DNA of 63,224 nucleotides from Oscillatoriales cyanobacterium RM2_1_1 (GTDB lineage Bacteria; Cyanobacteriota; Cyanobacteriia; Cyanobacteriales; Microcoleaceae): positions 1 to 63,224 of the forward strand of contig JAAURB010000018.1 in NCBI GenBank assembly GCA_012033335.1. Reading direction: 5' to 3'. How positions within the stretch are numbered: position 1 is the first letter of the stretch; each line of letters begins with the position of its first letter. Of the stretch, positions 16,432 through 25,810 are shown piece after piece. The notes under the pieces were generated by a model. The model was not told the origin of the DNA. It was given only the letters and a program-made list of their open reading frames with translations, and ran no database searches. The translations under genes were made by a program, and so were the position numbers.

Positions 16432-17655
16432 ATGGGTTTAATTCTCGGGGCGATCGCCCTGTTGTCATTGATGATCTGGATCGGGTTGGTTTGCTGGCGC
16501 GGGCAATTCTGGCGGTGCGATCAACGATTGGATCTCGTGGCATTTGATCAAACCGCCCTAGATCAAATATCTCAAGGCTCACTGAGGCCCTATCCTGCTG
16601 TTTGTGCGATTATTCCAGCCCGCGATGAAGCTGAACTGTTGCCAACTGCCTTGAAATCCCTGCTGCAACAGACCTATGCTGGACAGTTTTCGATTGTTGT
16701 GGTGAATGACAATAGTACAGATGGAACAGGAGAGATTGCTGAGAATTTGGCTCAGTCCCAAGAGTATTTACATCCCCTGACGGTGATTCATTCAACGGCT
16801 TTACCCCCGGGCTGGTCAGGGAAACTCTGGGCAATTCATCAAGGGATTGAATTTGTTCAACAATCGGGCCAATTATCTGTCCAGCCCGATTATTTTCTTC
16901 TGACGGATGCCGATATCAACCATCATCCTGAAAATCTATTGCAACTGGTGACAAAAGCCGAATCAGAGCATTTGAATCTGGTTTCTCTGATGGTACTGTT
17001 GAGGTGTCAAAGTATTTGGGAAAAGCTGTTAATTCCGACGTTTGTGTTTTTCTTTCAAAAGCTTTATCCATTTCCCTGGGTTAACCATCCCCAGACCAAA
17101 ACCGCCGCCGCAGCGGGAGGGTGCATTTTAATTCGCCGTCAAACCTTGGCCGAGATTGGCGGAATCTCCTCAGTCAAACACGCTTTAATTGATGACTGCG
17201 CCCTGGCTCAAGCCGTGAAATCCCGGGCTCAAGTCTCAGGAATTTATCTGGGACTGACTCAGTTAACCGGTAGTTTACGGCCCTATCGAGACTTACAAAG
17301 TATCTGGGATATGGTGGCTAGAACCGCATTTACCCAGTTGAATTATTCTGGTTTGTTGCTATTGGGTACCTTGATTGCCATGGGGGTAGTTTATTTAGTC
17401 CCTCCTATTAGTTTTCTAGGGGGAATACTCACCAAAAATTGGACAATCAGCCTGGTTTCTGGCTTGGCTTGGGGATTAATGTCCTTTGCCTATTGGCCAA
17501 CCCTTAAGCTTTACCGATGTTCCCCACTCCTGAGCTGCAGTTTGCCCTTGATTGCTCTACTCTATAGTCTAATGACCCTCGACTCCGCTTGGCGCTACTG
17601 GCAAGGAAAGGGCGGTTCCTGGAAAGGCAGAACCTACGAATCCTCCAAAACCTGA
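16432..17655 (+). CDS. Family 2 glycosyltransferase, HpnB-like
   Basis: A 407-residue membrane-bound GT-A glycosyltransferase resembling the hopanoid-associated HpnB family. There is one N-terminal membrane helix, then CAIIPARDEAELLPTALKSL (about residues 59-78), VVNDNSTDGTGEIA, and LLTDADINHHPENL with the DxD-type acidic pair. GGCILIRRQTLAEIGGIS and DDCALAQAVK give the acceptor region, then ARTAFTQLNYSGLLLLGT and two or three C-terminal membrane helices. HpnB-type enzymes are linked to hopanoid clusters, but no squalene-hopene cyclase is nearby, so the acceptor is unknown. It begins 62 bases after the 7TM-HD gene. Confidence 0.85.
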   Translation: MGLILGAIALLSLMIWIGLVCWRGQFWRCDQRLDLVAFDQTALDQISQGSLRPYPAVCAIIPARDEAELLPTALKSLLQQTYAGQFSIVVVNDNSTDGTGEIAENLAQSQEYLHPLTVIHSTALPPGWSGKLWAIHQGIEFVQQSGQLSVQPDYFLLTDADINHHPENLLQLVTKAESEHLNLVSLMVLLRCQSIWEKLLIPTFVFFFQKLYPFPWVNHPQTKTAAAAGGCILIRRQTLAEIGGISSVKHALIDDCALAQAVKSRAQVSGIYLGLTQLTGSLRPYRDLQSIWDMVARTAFTQLNYSGLLLLGTLIAMGVVYLVPPISFLGGILTKNWTISLVSGLAWGLMSFAYWPTLKLYRCSPLLSCSLPLIALLYSLMTLDSAWRYWQGKGGSWKGRTYESSKT

Positions 17656-17770
17656 ACAGCCAGGAATCCGAGTTGAGTTCAATTCCAATTCCCATTCGAT
17701 TCAGAAAAGCTTGACAAGTTAAAGAAGTTAAAGCTAACATCAATAAATGTGGCTAAGGTTGAGCCCTCAA

Positions 17771-17842
17771 TCCTCGGTAGCTCAGTGGTAGAGCGGTCGG
17801 CTGTTAACCGATTGGTCGTAGGTTCGAATCCTACCCGGGGAG
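17771..17842 (+). tRNA. tRNA-Asn(GTT)
   Basis: A 72-nt cloverleaf: acceptor TCCTCGG with CCGGGGA (one G-U), D-arm AGCTCAGTGGTAGAGC, anticodon loop CTGTTAA giving GTT, and T-loop GGTTCGAATCC. Discriminator base G, CCA not encoded. It ends 16 bases before an aminotransferase start codon on the same strand, so the two may be transcribed together. Confidence 0.97.
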
Positions 17843-17858
17843 TTAGTAAGTTGAATCC

Positions 17859-19064
17859 ATGAATACGAATGCGCTGCGACAGCACTGGTCACTGAATCAG
17901 GATGTGATTTATCTCAATCACGGCTCTTTTGGTGCCTGTCCTCAAGCCGTTCTGGACTATCAGCACCAGTTGCGAACTCGACTGGAGCACAATCCGTTTA
18001 ACTTTTTTGTCCGGGAATTTGAGCCCCTGCTGGATCAAGCCCGGAACCAACTGGCTGACTTTATGGGTGCAGAGGCATCAGCCCTTAGCTTTGTTCCCAA
18101 TGCGACCACCGGGGTCAACTGCGTATTGAGATCGCTTTGCTACTCGGAAGGGGATGAATTGCTCACCACCAGCCATGAATACAATGCCTGTCGCAATGCT
18201 CTAGATTTTGTGGCTCAGCGAGCTGGGGCCACTGTGACGGTAGCCAAAATCCCTTTTCCCTTGAATTCTCCTGATCAAATCCAAGAGGCAGTTCTGCAAA
18301 CCGTGTCTCGCCGTACCCGACTGGTTTTGCTCGATCATGTCACCAGCCAGACCGGATTAGTATTGCCAATTGCAGCTCTGGTAGATGAATTAGCCCAGCG
18401 GCATATAGACGTTTTAGTGGATGGAGCCCATGCCCCTGGAATGTTGCCTTTAAACCTGACTCAATTGGGGGCTGCTTACTATACCGGCAATTGCCACAAA
18501 TGGCTCTGTGGGCCTAAGGGAGCAGCCTTTTTGTACGTGCGTCCTGACAAACAGGCAGAAATCCGTCCCTTAACCATCAGCCATGGGGCCAATTCTCCCC
18601 GAAGCGATCGCCCTCGATTTCAGTTAGAGTTTGACTGGATGGGAACCGCTGACCCAACGGCTTATTTATCGGTACCCCGAGCAATTCAATTCATGGATTC
18701 GGTTTGGTCGGAGGGTTGGTCAGGGGTGATGGCCCATAATCACCAGCTTGTCGTGGCGGCTCGATATTTACTGTGTGAGGGTTTGGGGGTGTCTTTGCCC
18801 TGCTCAGAGCAGCAGATTGGGGCCATGGCCGCGATCCCCTTACCCCTAGAACTAGCCGCAGTCGATTCGCTTCAAGAGCAGCTCTGGCAACGGTTTCGGA
18901 TTGAAGTGCCGATTATTCCCTGGGGAGCATCGGGTCAGCCATTATTGCGAATCTCGGCCCAAATTTATAATACCCTGGCTGAATATCAACAGTTGATTGC
19001 CGCCTTGAAAGCCTTCACCCCGGAGAAAGTTGATCGAACGGTAGTCAATTCCGCTGAATTGTAG
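17859..19064 (+). CDS. Class V aminotransferase, isopenicillin-N-epimerase-like
   Basis: A 401-residue PLP enzyme of fold type I, class V. It has YLNHGSFGACPQAVLDYQ near the start, ATTGVNCVLRSL (cofactor phosphate site), VDGAHAPGMLPL with the Asp/His contacting the ring, and GNCHKWLCGPKGAAFLYV with the Schiff-base Lys. This matches the isopenicillin N epimerase-like and cysteine-desulfurase-like branch. Substrate cannot be told from sequence; beta-lactam synthesis is most unlikely in this context. It begins 16 bases after tRNA-Asn and is followed 24 bases later by cobA. Confidence 0.9.
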   Translation: MNTNALRQHWSLNQDVIYLNHGSFGACPQAVLDYQHQLRTRLEHNPFNFFVREFEPLLDQARNQLADFMGAEASALSFVPNATTGVNCVLRSLCYSEGDELLTTSHEYNACRNALDFVAQRAGATVTVAKIPFPLNSPDQIQEAVLQTVSRRTRLVLLDHVTSQTGLVLPIAALVDELAQRHIDVLVDGAHAPGMLPLNLTQLGAAYYTGNCHKWLCGPKGAAFLYVRPDKQAEIRPLTISHGANSPRSDRPRFQLEFDWMGTADPTAYLSVPRAIQFMDSVWSEGWSGVMAHNHQLVVAARYLLCEGLGVSLPCSEQQIGAMAAIPLPLELAAVDSLQEQLWQRFRIEVPIIPWGASGQPLLRISAQIYNTLAEYQQLIAALKAFTPEKVDRTVVNSAEL

Positions 19065-19088
19065 CGGGTAAGGCAGTAAGTTAGGTTA

Positions 19089-19868
19089 ATGGAGCTAGAA
19101 TTTTTGGAGATATCCTTGGGTAAAGTATATTTGGTGGGGTCTGGGCCGGGAGATCCGGGGTTGATGACCTTAAAAGGAAAGGCATTGCTGCAATGCGCGG
19201 ATGTCGTCGTCTATGATGCCCTAGTCAGCCCACCTATTCTGGCCATGATCAATCCGGAGGCGACCCAAGTTCACGCTGGCAAACGCCGGGGTCGTCACTC
19301 CTTAGGGCAAACGGAAATTACTCAGCTTTTAATTGATCAGGCTCAGGCTCAAGCGATTGTGGTTCGGCTCAAGGGCGGCGATCCATTTATCTTCGGCCGG
19401 GGTGGGGAAGAGATGGAGGATTTGATTGCCGCTGGAATTGAGGTGGAGGTGATTCCGGGAATTACCTCTGGAATTGCAGCCCCGGCCTATTTGGGAATTC
19501 CTTTGACCCATCGTAGCCACAGCTCCTCTGTGACGTTTGTCACGGGTCATGAGGCGGCGGGAAAATACCGCCCCCGGGTCAACTGGCAGGCTATTGCCCG
19601 GGGTTCAGAGACGATTGTAATCTATATGGGGGTTCACAATCTTGCCCATATCGTGGGGGAATTGCGGCAGGCAGGATTGGTAGAACAAACTCCCATCGCC
19701 CTGATTCGCTGGGGAACTCGTCCGGAACAGGAAGCGCTGATCGGCCAGCTAGACACTATTGTTGAACAGGTTGAACATACTCGATTTGAAGCACCGGCGA
19801 TCGCCGTTATTGGTTCAGTGGTGGAGCTTCACCAGATCTTACCGACTCTCGTGCCTAGATTTGGGTAG
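19089..19868 (+). CDS. cobA: Uroporphyrinogen-III C-methyltransferase
   Basis: A 259-residue SAM-dependent methyltransferase that makes precorrin-2 from uroporphyrinogen III, the branch to siroheme and cobalamin. Family blocks: VYLVGSGPGDPGLMTLKG, ADVVVYDALVS, RLKGGDPFIFGRGGEEM, VIPGITSGIAAPAYLGIPLT and TPIALIRWGTRPEQ. It is the stand-alone form, without the CysG oxidase/chelatase domains. The ATG at 19089 adds about 12 residues before the conserved start. It is convergent with lipB, the stops being six bases apart. Confidence 0.95.
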   Translation: MELEFLEISLGKVYLVGSGPGDPGLMTLKGKALLQCADVVVYDALVSPPILAMINPEATQVHAGKRRGRHSLGQTEITQLLIDQAQAQAIVVRLKGGDPFIFGRGGEEMEDLIAAGIEVEVIPGITSGIAAPAYLGIPLTHRSHSSSVTFVTGHEAAGKYRPRVNWQAIARGSETIVIYMGVHNLAHIVGELRQAGLVEQTPIALIRWGTRPEQEALIGQLDTIVEQVEHTRFEAPAIAVIGSVVELHQILPTLVPRFG

Positions 19869-19874
19869 GGTTGG

Positions 19875-20537
19875 TCACGGCTGAGGATGGATGATTCCGG
19901 AACAAAACTCAACCCCGAAAACCACAGCAAACTGCTGAATCACCTGAATCTGGATCTCTGCAACGGTCACACCAGGAAGAAACTGATTCAGGCTGCCCAC
20001 CGGTTTGTCCGTAATCCCACAGGGGATAATCTTTTCAAATCCTCCCAGGTCAGGACAGATATTCAGGGCAAATCCATGCATCGTAATCCAGCGGCTGACT
20101 TTAATCCCAATTGCGGCTACCTTCACCCCCTCAATCCAGACTCCCGTCAAGCCAGGCAGGCGATCGCCCCTGAGCCCATAACCAGCCACGACCCGGATCA
20201 GAACTTCCTCAAGCTGGCGCAGATACCAGTGCAAATCCTGATGATAGCGCCGCAGGTTTAAAATTGGATACCCGACCAGTTGACCAGGGCAGTGATAGGT
20301 GACTTCACCCCCCCGTTCAGTCCGATGGATCTCAATTGGTTCTTGTTGGGGATCAAACTTGAGAAACTGTAAGTCCGATCCCTGACCTAGGGTATAAACC
20401 GGAGGGTGTTCTAGCAGGATCAGGACATCTACCAGCTCAGGATTCTGACAGCGGGCTTGAAGTAAGGAATGTTGCCATTCCCAGGCTATTGTGTAGGGAA
20501 CTAAACCGGGTTGATGGAGCTCGCAGGATAGGTTCAA
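19875..20537 (-). CDS. lipB: Octanoyl-[ACP]:protein N-octanoyltransferase
   Basis: A 220-residue LipB that moves octanoyl groups from acyl carrier protein to lipoyl domains. Motifs: [34 protein letters not shown], and [13 protein letters not shown] with the catalytic Cys, plus the Lys in [10 protein letters not shown]. Length is normal for cyanobacterial LipB. It is convergent with cobA and sits 68 bases downstream of a hypothetical gene on the same strand. Confidence 0.95.
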   Translation of the reverse strand: MNLSCELHQPGLVPYTIAWEWQHSLLQARCQNPELVDVLILLEHPPVYTLGQGSDLQFLKFDPQQEPIEIHRTERGGEVTYHCPGQLVGYPILNLRRYHQDLHWYLRQLEEVLIRVVAGYGLRGDRLPGLTGVWIEGVKVAAIGIKVSRWITMHGFALNICPDLGGFEKIIPCGITDKPVGSLNQFLPGVTVAEIQIQVIQQFAVVFGVEFCSGIIHPQP

Positions 20538-20605
20538 GGTTGAGGGGACTTTACTGACTTGACTGGCTGTACTCTCTGGATATACTCTCTGCCATTCAGA
20601 CGGCT

Positions 20606-21199
20606 CTACTCCAGTTCAACCTGGGGCCACATTCGTTCGAGTTGCGATCGCCAAGCCCCCAGGGTTTGATCTCGGGTTGCTGTGTCATCCGACATCTCCC
20701 CCATCAAGCCTTCGGCATAAAACCGTTCCAGGGTCTGCATTGTTTCTTCGATGGATTGTCCTTGGCGTTTGGCGACCTGAATGACCTGGAGAATTCTTTG
20801 TTCAATCAAATTGTTATAAAGCTCAGAAACCCCCTGCTGATGTAGGGCAATCAATCCAGAAATGGCGCTTATAAAATCCGTACTGACCAAGCTGATCAGG
20901 GAATGCTGAAACACTCCCCAGATAATCTCCTGATGGATGGCGTAGCGAATTTCCAGAGTACGGTCAAAATTTGCCTCTAGCAATTGACCCAGAAGATCTT
21001 GAGCCTGCTGAACCGGAGCAATCGGAATTAACATCCTGACCCAGCTTTCATCCTCTGAGAGCAGAACCAAAAGTCGGAAGTTTTCATTTTCGACCTGCCA
21101 TGAAGTCGGATCAGCTTGAGTTACAGAGGCTTCAAATTGATATCGGAGCCAGGTATTAATTTCTGCAGGAGTCATAATAGCCTGAGTGGTTAAGGGCAC
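20606..21199 (-). CDS. Conserved hypothetical, chaperone-like fold (YbjN/T3SS chaperone type)
   Basis: A protein of up to 197 residues from GTG at 21199; the ATG at 21175 (eight codons later, [20 protein letters not shown]) is an equally good start. Residues about 10-115 alternate hydrophobic strands and helices ([20 protein letters not shown]) like the small two-layer fold of YbjN and type III chaperones. The rest is helical and charged. No membrane segment or catalytic motif. It resembles unnamed cyanobacterial proteins, possibly a binding or assembly factor, but no target is evident. Confidence 0.7.
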   Translation of the reverse strand: MPLTTQAIMTPAEINTWLRYQFEASVTQADPTSWQVENENFRLLVLLSEDESWVRMLIPIAPVQQAQDLLGQLLEANFDRTLEIRYAIHQEIIWGVFQHSLISLVSTDFISAISGLIALHQQGVSELYNNLIEQRILQVIQVAKRQGQSIEETMQTLERFYAEGLMGEMSDDTATRDQTLGAWRSQLERMWPQVELE

Positions 21200-21321
21200 T
21201 TGAGTTCAAGCTTACCGTAAATAGTCTGAAGAATAGTTTGAACTAAAGGGTGATGCAAAACAAAGGTTGGAGTTGAGCCAACTTCCAACCTGATTCATTT
21301 CTACTTTTTCACATCTACTTT

Positions 21322-21366
21322 AAGAATCTATCCTAACAGCCGAGACGGGTGTTGGGGTAGATTCTT
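21322..21366. repeat. Long 21-bp hairpin downstream of rpmA
   Basis: AAGAATCTATCCTAACAGCCG and the reverse complement of CGGGTGTTGGGGTAGATTCTT pair over 21 positions with one mismatch and several G-U pairs around loop AGA. The centre is the CAGCCGAGACGG motif of the double-hairpin repeat family, so this is probably a copy whose stem has been lengthened. No T-run follows on either strand, so it is not a classical terminator for the rplU-rpmA operon, but it could protect the 3' end. Confidence 0.75.
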
Positions 21367-21448
21367 CCACTCGGCTGTGTTACTTCATTGCTCCGACTTA
21401 TTACCCCGACCTTACCTTTGGATCTCTATGATCCATTCGCTTGGCTTT

Positions 21449-21742
21449 CTAAGTCTGAGATGCTTCTACGGTTGCTGGTTCAGCCACAGGTGCAGGATAA
21501 ACACTGACTTTTTTGCCGCTCTTGCCCCGGCGTTCGAACGCAACAACCCCATCAATTTTGGAGAATAGGGTGTAGTCTCCACCTAATCCCACGTTGTTTC
21601 CGGGGTGGAAGGTGCAGCCCCGCTGGCGAACAATAATGCTACCAGCCCTGACAACCTGACCACCATAGCGCTTGACACCCAAGCGTTGAGCATTAGAATC
21701 ACGCCCGTTTCGGGTGCTTCCTGTTCCTTTCTTATGAGCCAT
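21449..21742 (-). CDS. rpmA: Large ribosomal subunit protein bL27
   Basis: A 97-residue L27, starting [20 protein letters not shown], with the conserved [21 protein letters not shown] and [20 protein letters not shown]. Its N-terminus reaches the peptidyl transferase centre in the family. Homologues are 85-95 residues; the last 15 here are a short Ala/Pro/Glu tail. It follows rplU by 31 bases, the standard bacterial order. Confidence 0.97.
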   Translation of the reverse strand: MAHKKGTGSTRNGRDSNAQRLGVKRYGGQVVRAGSIIVRQRGCTFHPGNNVGLGGDYTLFSKIDGVVAFERRGKSGKKVSVYPAPVAEPATVEASQT

Positions 21743-21773
21743 AACTATCCTCCAGTGAGCTCGTGTTTACAGT

Positions 21774-22403
21774 TTACTCTTCTTCGCTGGTTTCAGCTTC
21801 AGCCGTTTCAACTGCTTCAGCTTCAACCGTTATTTCTTCGGATGTTTCAGTTTCTACCACTTCAGCCTCAGGTTCTATGGCCTCGGTTGCTTCAGTTTCA
21901 GCTTCTATCGCTTCAACTTCTTCTTGGGCGGATGCTTCAGTTGCAGATGCTTCAGCTTCTATGGCTTCAGATTCTAACGCTTCAACGGCAGTAGTTGCTA
22001 AAGTTTCAACCCCTAAATCAAGGGCAAAGGCTTCTGAATCGTCATCGTCTAAATCTATGATATCTTCTCGAACCGCCAGCATTTCTCCATTCAGCCGAAT
22101 TGCGTCGATCATGAATCGGGTTTGTTCCTGGCGATGTCCCCGCTTTTTGCGGGTTTTCTTCTTGGGTCGCATCTTATAGACGAGGACTTTGCGTCCTCGG
22201 AAATGGCTCAGAACTGTGCCATCTACCTCAGCCCCTTCTACGTAGGGCTGACCCACATGAACTGCACCCTCGTGACAGACTAACAAAACCTTGTCAATCG
22301 TAATGGATTCCTCGGGCCCAACTGCTAATAACTCGATATCGTAGAAGCGACCGGGTTCTACCCGAAGTTGCTTTCCGCCCGTTTCGATGATTGCGTAACT
22401 CAT
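21774..22403 (-). CDS. rplU: Large ribosomal subunit protein bL21 with a long acidic tail
   Basis: Residues 1 to about 105 are a normal bL21: [40 protein letters not shown], then the basic [16 protein letters not shown] and [12 protein letters not shown], except that the sequence then continues. From about residue 115 on come around 95 residues of Ala, Glu, Thr and Val ([20 protein letters not shown] and so on). Typical bL21 is 100-125 residues, though chloroplast and some cyanobacterial forms are longer. The tail starts with [10 protein letters not shown] and is likely disordered. The gene is first in the rplU-rpmA operon. Confidence 0.95.
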   Translation of the reverse strand: MSYAIIETGGKQLRVEPGRFYDIELLAVGPEESITIDKVLLVCHEGAVHVGQPYVEGAEVDGTVLSHFRGRKVLVYKMRPKKKTRKKRGHRQEQTRFMIDAIRLNGEMLAVREDIIDLDDDDSEAFALDLGVETLATTAVEALESEAIEAEASATEASAQEEVEAIEAETEATEAIEPEAEVVETETSEEITVEAEAVETAEAETSEEE

Positions 22404-22668
22404 GAAATTTACCTAGATTTGCCGTGCAGGTAGCCAGTTAATGAGGTTTGAAACCCCACCAGCATTTAACTGAGGTCTTAACCTGATCCGAGCAGAGTTT
22501 AGACACACAAATTATAATTATCCCTGGTTAAGGACAAGGTTGTCAAGGGTAAGATTCAATTTCTAGCAGGTTTCTTCTAGCAGGGTTTATAGAAGTTTCA
22601 AATATTAAGTTTATTCGCACCTCAATTGAGTGGAAAGCAATATGCACTATTAAGAGCTCTACGACCCT

Positions 22669-22694
22669 AAATCCCATAAAAAAATCCTATAAAA
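22669..22694. repeat. 13-bp tandem duplication over the channel gene stop
   Basis: AAATCCCATAAAA is followed at once by AAATCCTATAAAA, one mismatch. The second unit includes the stop codon of the channel/RCK gene on the minus strand. Confidence 0.8.
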
Positions 22695-24411
22695 CCTCTG
22701 AAACTGAACTAACAGCTTGCTCAGGGGCCATCGGCTGCCAGAGCTGCTCCAAACATTGAGCCGGCAAAGTCAGAAATAAAATGTCTCCAGAGTGCAGGCA
22801 AAAATCGAGCAATTCCCAACTGTGAACCCGCCTCTGCTGCGTTTCGACATACAGGGGAACGAAATCTACAATTCTAGCCGCATCCTGAATCCGTTGATGA
22901 CAAAAGGGATGGTTAGGAGTGATCAAGGTGGCGATCGCGATCCACAGACTATCACCAGCAATGCCATTGCCTAGAATCCTACCTCCAATAGCAGCGGCGG
23001 CAAAGGCTGGGGCCGCTATCTCAGTCGGACTCAACACCACCTCAAAATCAAACACCTGCTGTTCAAGCTGGGCAAATTGGGGATCTTGACTGCGAACCAC
23101 CACCCGAATTTCTGGTGAAAGTCCCCGGGCACTCAGGGCAATCTCCAGGTTAGTGGTGTCATTGCTGGTGACGGCGATTAAGGCTTCTGCCTGGCTGATG
23201 TTGGCGCTGGCCAAGGTGGAGGATAGACTGGCATCCCCCAAAATCAATGGGATCTTCCAGGAACGAACGGTGGTCAAAAATCGACAGCTCGGATCGGCTT
23301 CAATTACCACCACCTCATAGCCATTGGCGGTCAATTGTTGGGCAATATTGATACCGATTCCCCCTAGACCACAAATTACATAGTGATGCTTTCGCGGAAT
23401 CCGGGTGGCATTTAGATATTCAGTCAGATGGGTTCCCAGAATAAAGTCGTTGAGCAGGGCATAGCAAATCCCAATCACGGCGGTGCCCACCAGCATCATG
23501 ACGGTAGTGAAGATCTTGATCGTAGCAGGAGCATTTTCTGCCACATCTTCCTGGCCTCCGGCCCCGGTGATCATTCCCACGGAAAAATACAGCGCATCAA
23601 CGATGGAAATTTCTAGATTAACTGAAACATAGGTCAACGTTGCTACTAGAATTGTAGTCAGCAAAACCAGGGTAATTCCCAGGGCTGAGCGACCATACTG
23701 TTGAAATTTTCGTAAACTATTACCAAAATTAGCCAGCCTACGGCGGAGGTTGATCTGGGATGTTTTGACTTTGGGCCGGGTAGCCATAATCAGGCGATCG
23801 CCAATTTCTAGAGGCTTATTCTCAATCACCGCTGAGACCAAATCAATTTGCTTGGCGATCGGCAAATAATAAATTAGCATCCGGTTTGGATCAGACCAGA
23901 GTTCTGATAAAAGCTTCCCGCACCAGGGATGGGAGGACGTGATCAATTCCTCTCGAATGGGCCAGATTTGATCAAAAAGTTTGAGTTGACCAATCGCATG
24001 ATTTCCCAAAGCTGAAAACGCAAATACTGGTGCAGCCAGGGAAGAAACACTCATGCTGGTATGATCAGTCAGAATATGATCCAACCGCTCTCCCAGGTTA
24101 GAGTTGAACAGGCGATTAATAATCCGAATTTGAGGATTAAGAATCCGAGCCTGCATTAAAATTTCCAAATTGATTGCATCATCGTCTCCCGCCAAAATCA
24201 GAGTATGAACTGTTTCAATTCCTGCGGCCAAAAGGGTCGAAGTCTCCGCCGGATTTCCTACAACAACCTGAGACTTTTCATCTTTGATTGGAGTCCGATG
24301 GATTCCCGTCACAATAGCTCCCTGTTGACGCAACAGTCTGAAAATCCGATAGCCCGTTTGCCCCAGGTTACATACGATAATGCGAGGTTTCATTTCTTGT
24401 TGATCGCACAC
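22687..24411 (-). CDS. Channel protein with RCK/TrkA-N domains on both sides of the pore
   Basis: A 574-residue protein in the order: NAD-binding TrkA-N/RCK domain (about residues 8-130, CNLGQTGYRIFRLL), RCK-C-like (150-215, ending IGDRLIMATRP), two membrane helices with a pore loop (about 240-320), second TrkA-N domain (330-450, VICGLGGIGINIAQQLTANG), second RCK-C-like region (470-565). The pore loop reads SVGMITGAGGQEDV, where K+ channels have TxGYG; here TGAGG, so selectivity is uncertain. Likely a gated K+ or cation channel sensing NAD(H). It runs divergently from a sulfurtransferase gene. Confidence 0.8.
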   Translation of the reverse strand: MCDQQEMKPRIIVCNLGQTGYRIFRLLRQQGAIVTGIHRTPIKDEKSQVVVGNPAETSTLLAAGIETVHTLILAGDDDAINLEILMQARILNPQIRIINRLFNSNLGERLDHILTDHTSMSVSSLAAPVFAFSALGNHAIGQLKLFDQIWPIREELITSSHPWCGKLLSELWSDPNRMLIYYLPIAKQIDLVSAVIENKPLEIGDRLIMATRPKVKTSQINLRRRLANFGNSLRKFQQYGRSALGITLVLLTTILVATLTYVSVNLEISIVDALYFSVGMITGAGGQEDVAENAPATIKIFTTVMMLVGTAVIGICYALLNDFILGTHLTEYLNATRIPRKHHYVICGLGGIGINIAQQLTANGYEVVVIEADPSCRFLTTVRSWKIPLILGDASLSSTLASANISQAEALIAVTSNDTTNLEIALSARGLSPEIRVVVRSQDPQFAQLEQQVFDFEVVLSPTEIAAPAFAAAAIGGRILGNGIAGDSLWIAIATLITPNHPFCHQRIQDAARIVDFVPLYVETQQRRVHSWELLDFCLHSGDILFLTLPAQCLEQLWQPMAPEQAVSSVSEVL

Positions 24412-24737
24412 TCAGTCCACACATTAGCTCCACAATTTCTAGTTAAATCTTAACCTTTACAAGTGACTTCCAGCTTTCAGAGCGATAAAATAGCAAACAT
24501 CGGAAATATAAGTTGAAAATACAAGAAAAAATTTGACAAATCTAACTAGAAACTTAATCCAAACTTATCCAATCCAAACTTGAAAACACCCCCACTCCAA
24601 AGAATGATAGCTAGCATTACTATAATTTCTTAAAACGGGCCAGGAAACTGTATCATAAAGCACTTAGAATTGGAATTGAAAAATCCGAAGTTAAAGTTTT
24701 GTATGGAAAATCAACGTTAAAGATGGGGTCAACGTTC
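24412..24737. other. Divergent intergenic region, A/T-rich
   Basis: Promoters for the channel gene (leftward) and the sulfurtransferase (rightward) must lie in these 326 bases. Contains a 15-bp near-tandem duplication at 24556-24585 (AATCCAAACTT repeated). No gene, no clear regulatory site. Confidence 0.5.
24556..24585 (+). repeat. 15-bp imperfect tandem duplication
   Basis: AATCCAAACTTATCC is followed by AATCCAAACTTGAAA; the first eleven bases of the unit are identical. Confidence 0.75.
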
Positions 24738-25571
24738 ATGACTAAATTTCCTGAGTTGCTGGTTTCTCCTCATTGGTTAGCGGATAATCTGAATCATCCG
24801 CAGCTTGTGATTGTTGACTGTCGATTTGCCTTGACCAATCCAGATCTGGGCCAGCAACAGTATCAACAAAGTCACATTCCTGGAGCCTTTTATCTAGATT
24901 TAAATCATGACCTTTCCAACACAGTTCACACCCATGGAGGACGGCATCCCCTGCCTGATCCGGCAGATTTTGCCCAAACTCTAGCCCGGATTGGAATCAC
25001 CGACCAGAAAACGTTTGTGGTAGCCTATGATGATTCTCGATTTGCGTTTGCTGCCCGATTATGGTGGCTTTTATGTTATTTTGGTCATCCTCAAATTGCC
25101 CTGCTAGACGGAGGATGGAGCCAATGGCAAGCCCGGTACCCGGTGACTAATGAGCTCCCCAATACTCAAATGGGACGATTTGACTATCAGCTTCACCCCG
25201 AAAAAATTGTTGATCGCATGGCAGTCATAAGCTGTAAAGATCAACCCAGTGTTGCTTTGATTGATTCCCGCGATCGCCCTCGCTATTGGGGAGAGTACGA
25301 GCCGATTGATCCGATAGCGGGTCATATTCCAGGAGCGATCAATTTTCCCTGGAAAGAGACAACTGACGAAACAGGATTTGTCCGCCTTGATCAACAAAGA
25401 CAACGGTGGCAATCCTTAAAAAATACTGAAAAAATTATGGTTTACTGTGGTTCCGGTGTGACAGCCTGTGTGAATTTATGGTCACTAGAAATCGCCGGAA
25501 TTTCCCAGGGCAAACTTTATGTGGGGGGCTGGAGTGATTGGTGTTCCTATCAGAACTCTCCAGAATCCTGA
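24738..25571 (+). CDS. Thiosulfate/3-mercaptopyruvate sulfurtransferase (two rhodanese domains)
   Basis: From ATG 24738 (MTKFPELLVSPHWLADNLN) a 277-residue tandem rhodanese. The N-terminal inactive domain has VDCRFALTNPDLGQQQYQQS and IPGAFYLDLNHDLS; the C-terminal domain has SVALIDSRDRPRYWGEYEP and the active loop CGSGVTA with Cys237. CGSGVTA is the 3-mercaptopyruvate-type loop. A longer frame from 24699 adds 13 residues with no similarity. The enzyme moves sulfane sulfur and is cytoplasmic. It stands alone, divergent from the channel gene. Confidence 0.92.
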   Translation: MTKFPELLVSPHWLADNLNHPQLVIVDCRFALTNPDLGQQQYQQSHIPGAFYLDLNHDLSNTVHTHGGRHPLPDPADFAQTLARIGITDQKTFVVAYDDSRFAFAARLWWLLCYFGHPQIALLDGGWSQWQARYPVTNELPNTQMGRFDYQLHPEKIVDRMAVISCKDQPSVALIDSRDRPRYWGEYEPIDPIAGHIPGAINFPWKETTDETGFVRLDQQRQRWQSLKNTEKIMVYCGSGVTACVNLWSLEIAGISQGKLYVGGWSDWCSYQNSPES

Positions 25572-25810
25572 ATTCTGATTTGATTATTAATTGGATCATT
25601 AATTGGATTGCTGATTTAATCACCGGTTTAATTCCTGATTTAATTAAAAGCTAAGTCTGAAGTTGGATTTTGATTTAACTCGGGTGCGGATTCAGTAGAA
25701 TTTGGATAAACGAGCCAGCCCTTCAAGCTGGGACTGAAAACTAGTGGATCGCGCTTGAACGGATTGGTATCTATTGAGACCTAAAACCCAAGGCTGAGGA
25801 AATTTGAGAC

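Noticed and set aside
25572-25810. TPP riboswitch before thiG
   Set aside because: The conserved CTGAGA and ACCTGATCTGG words are absent.
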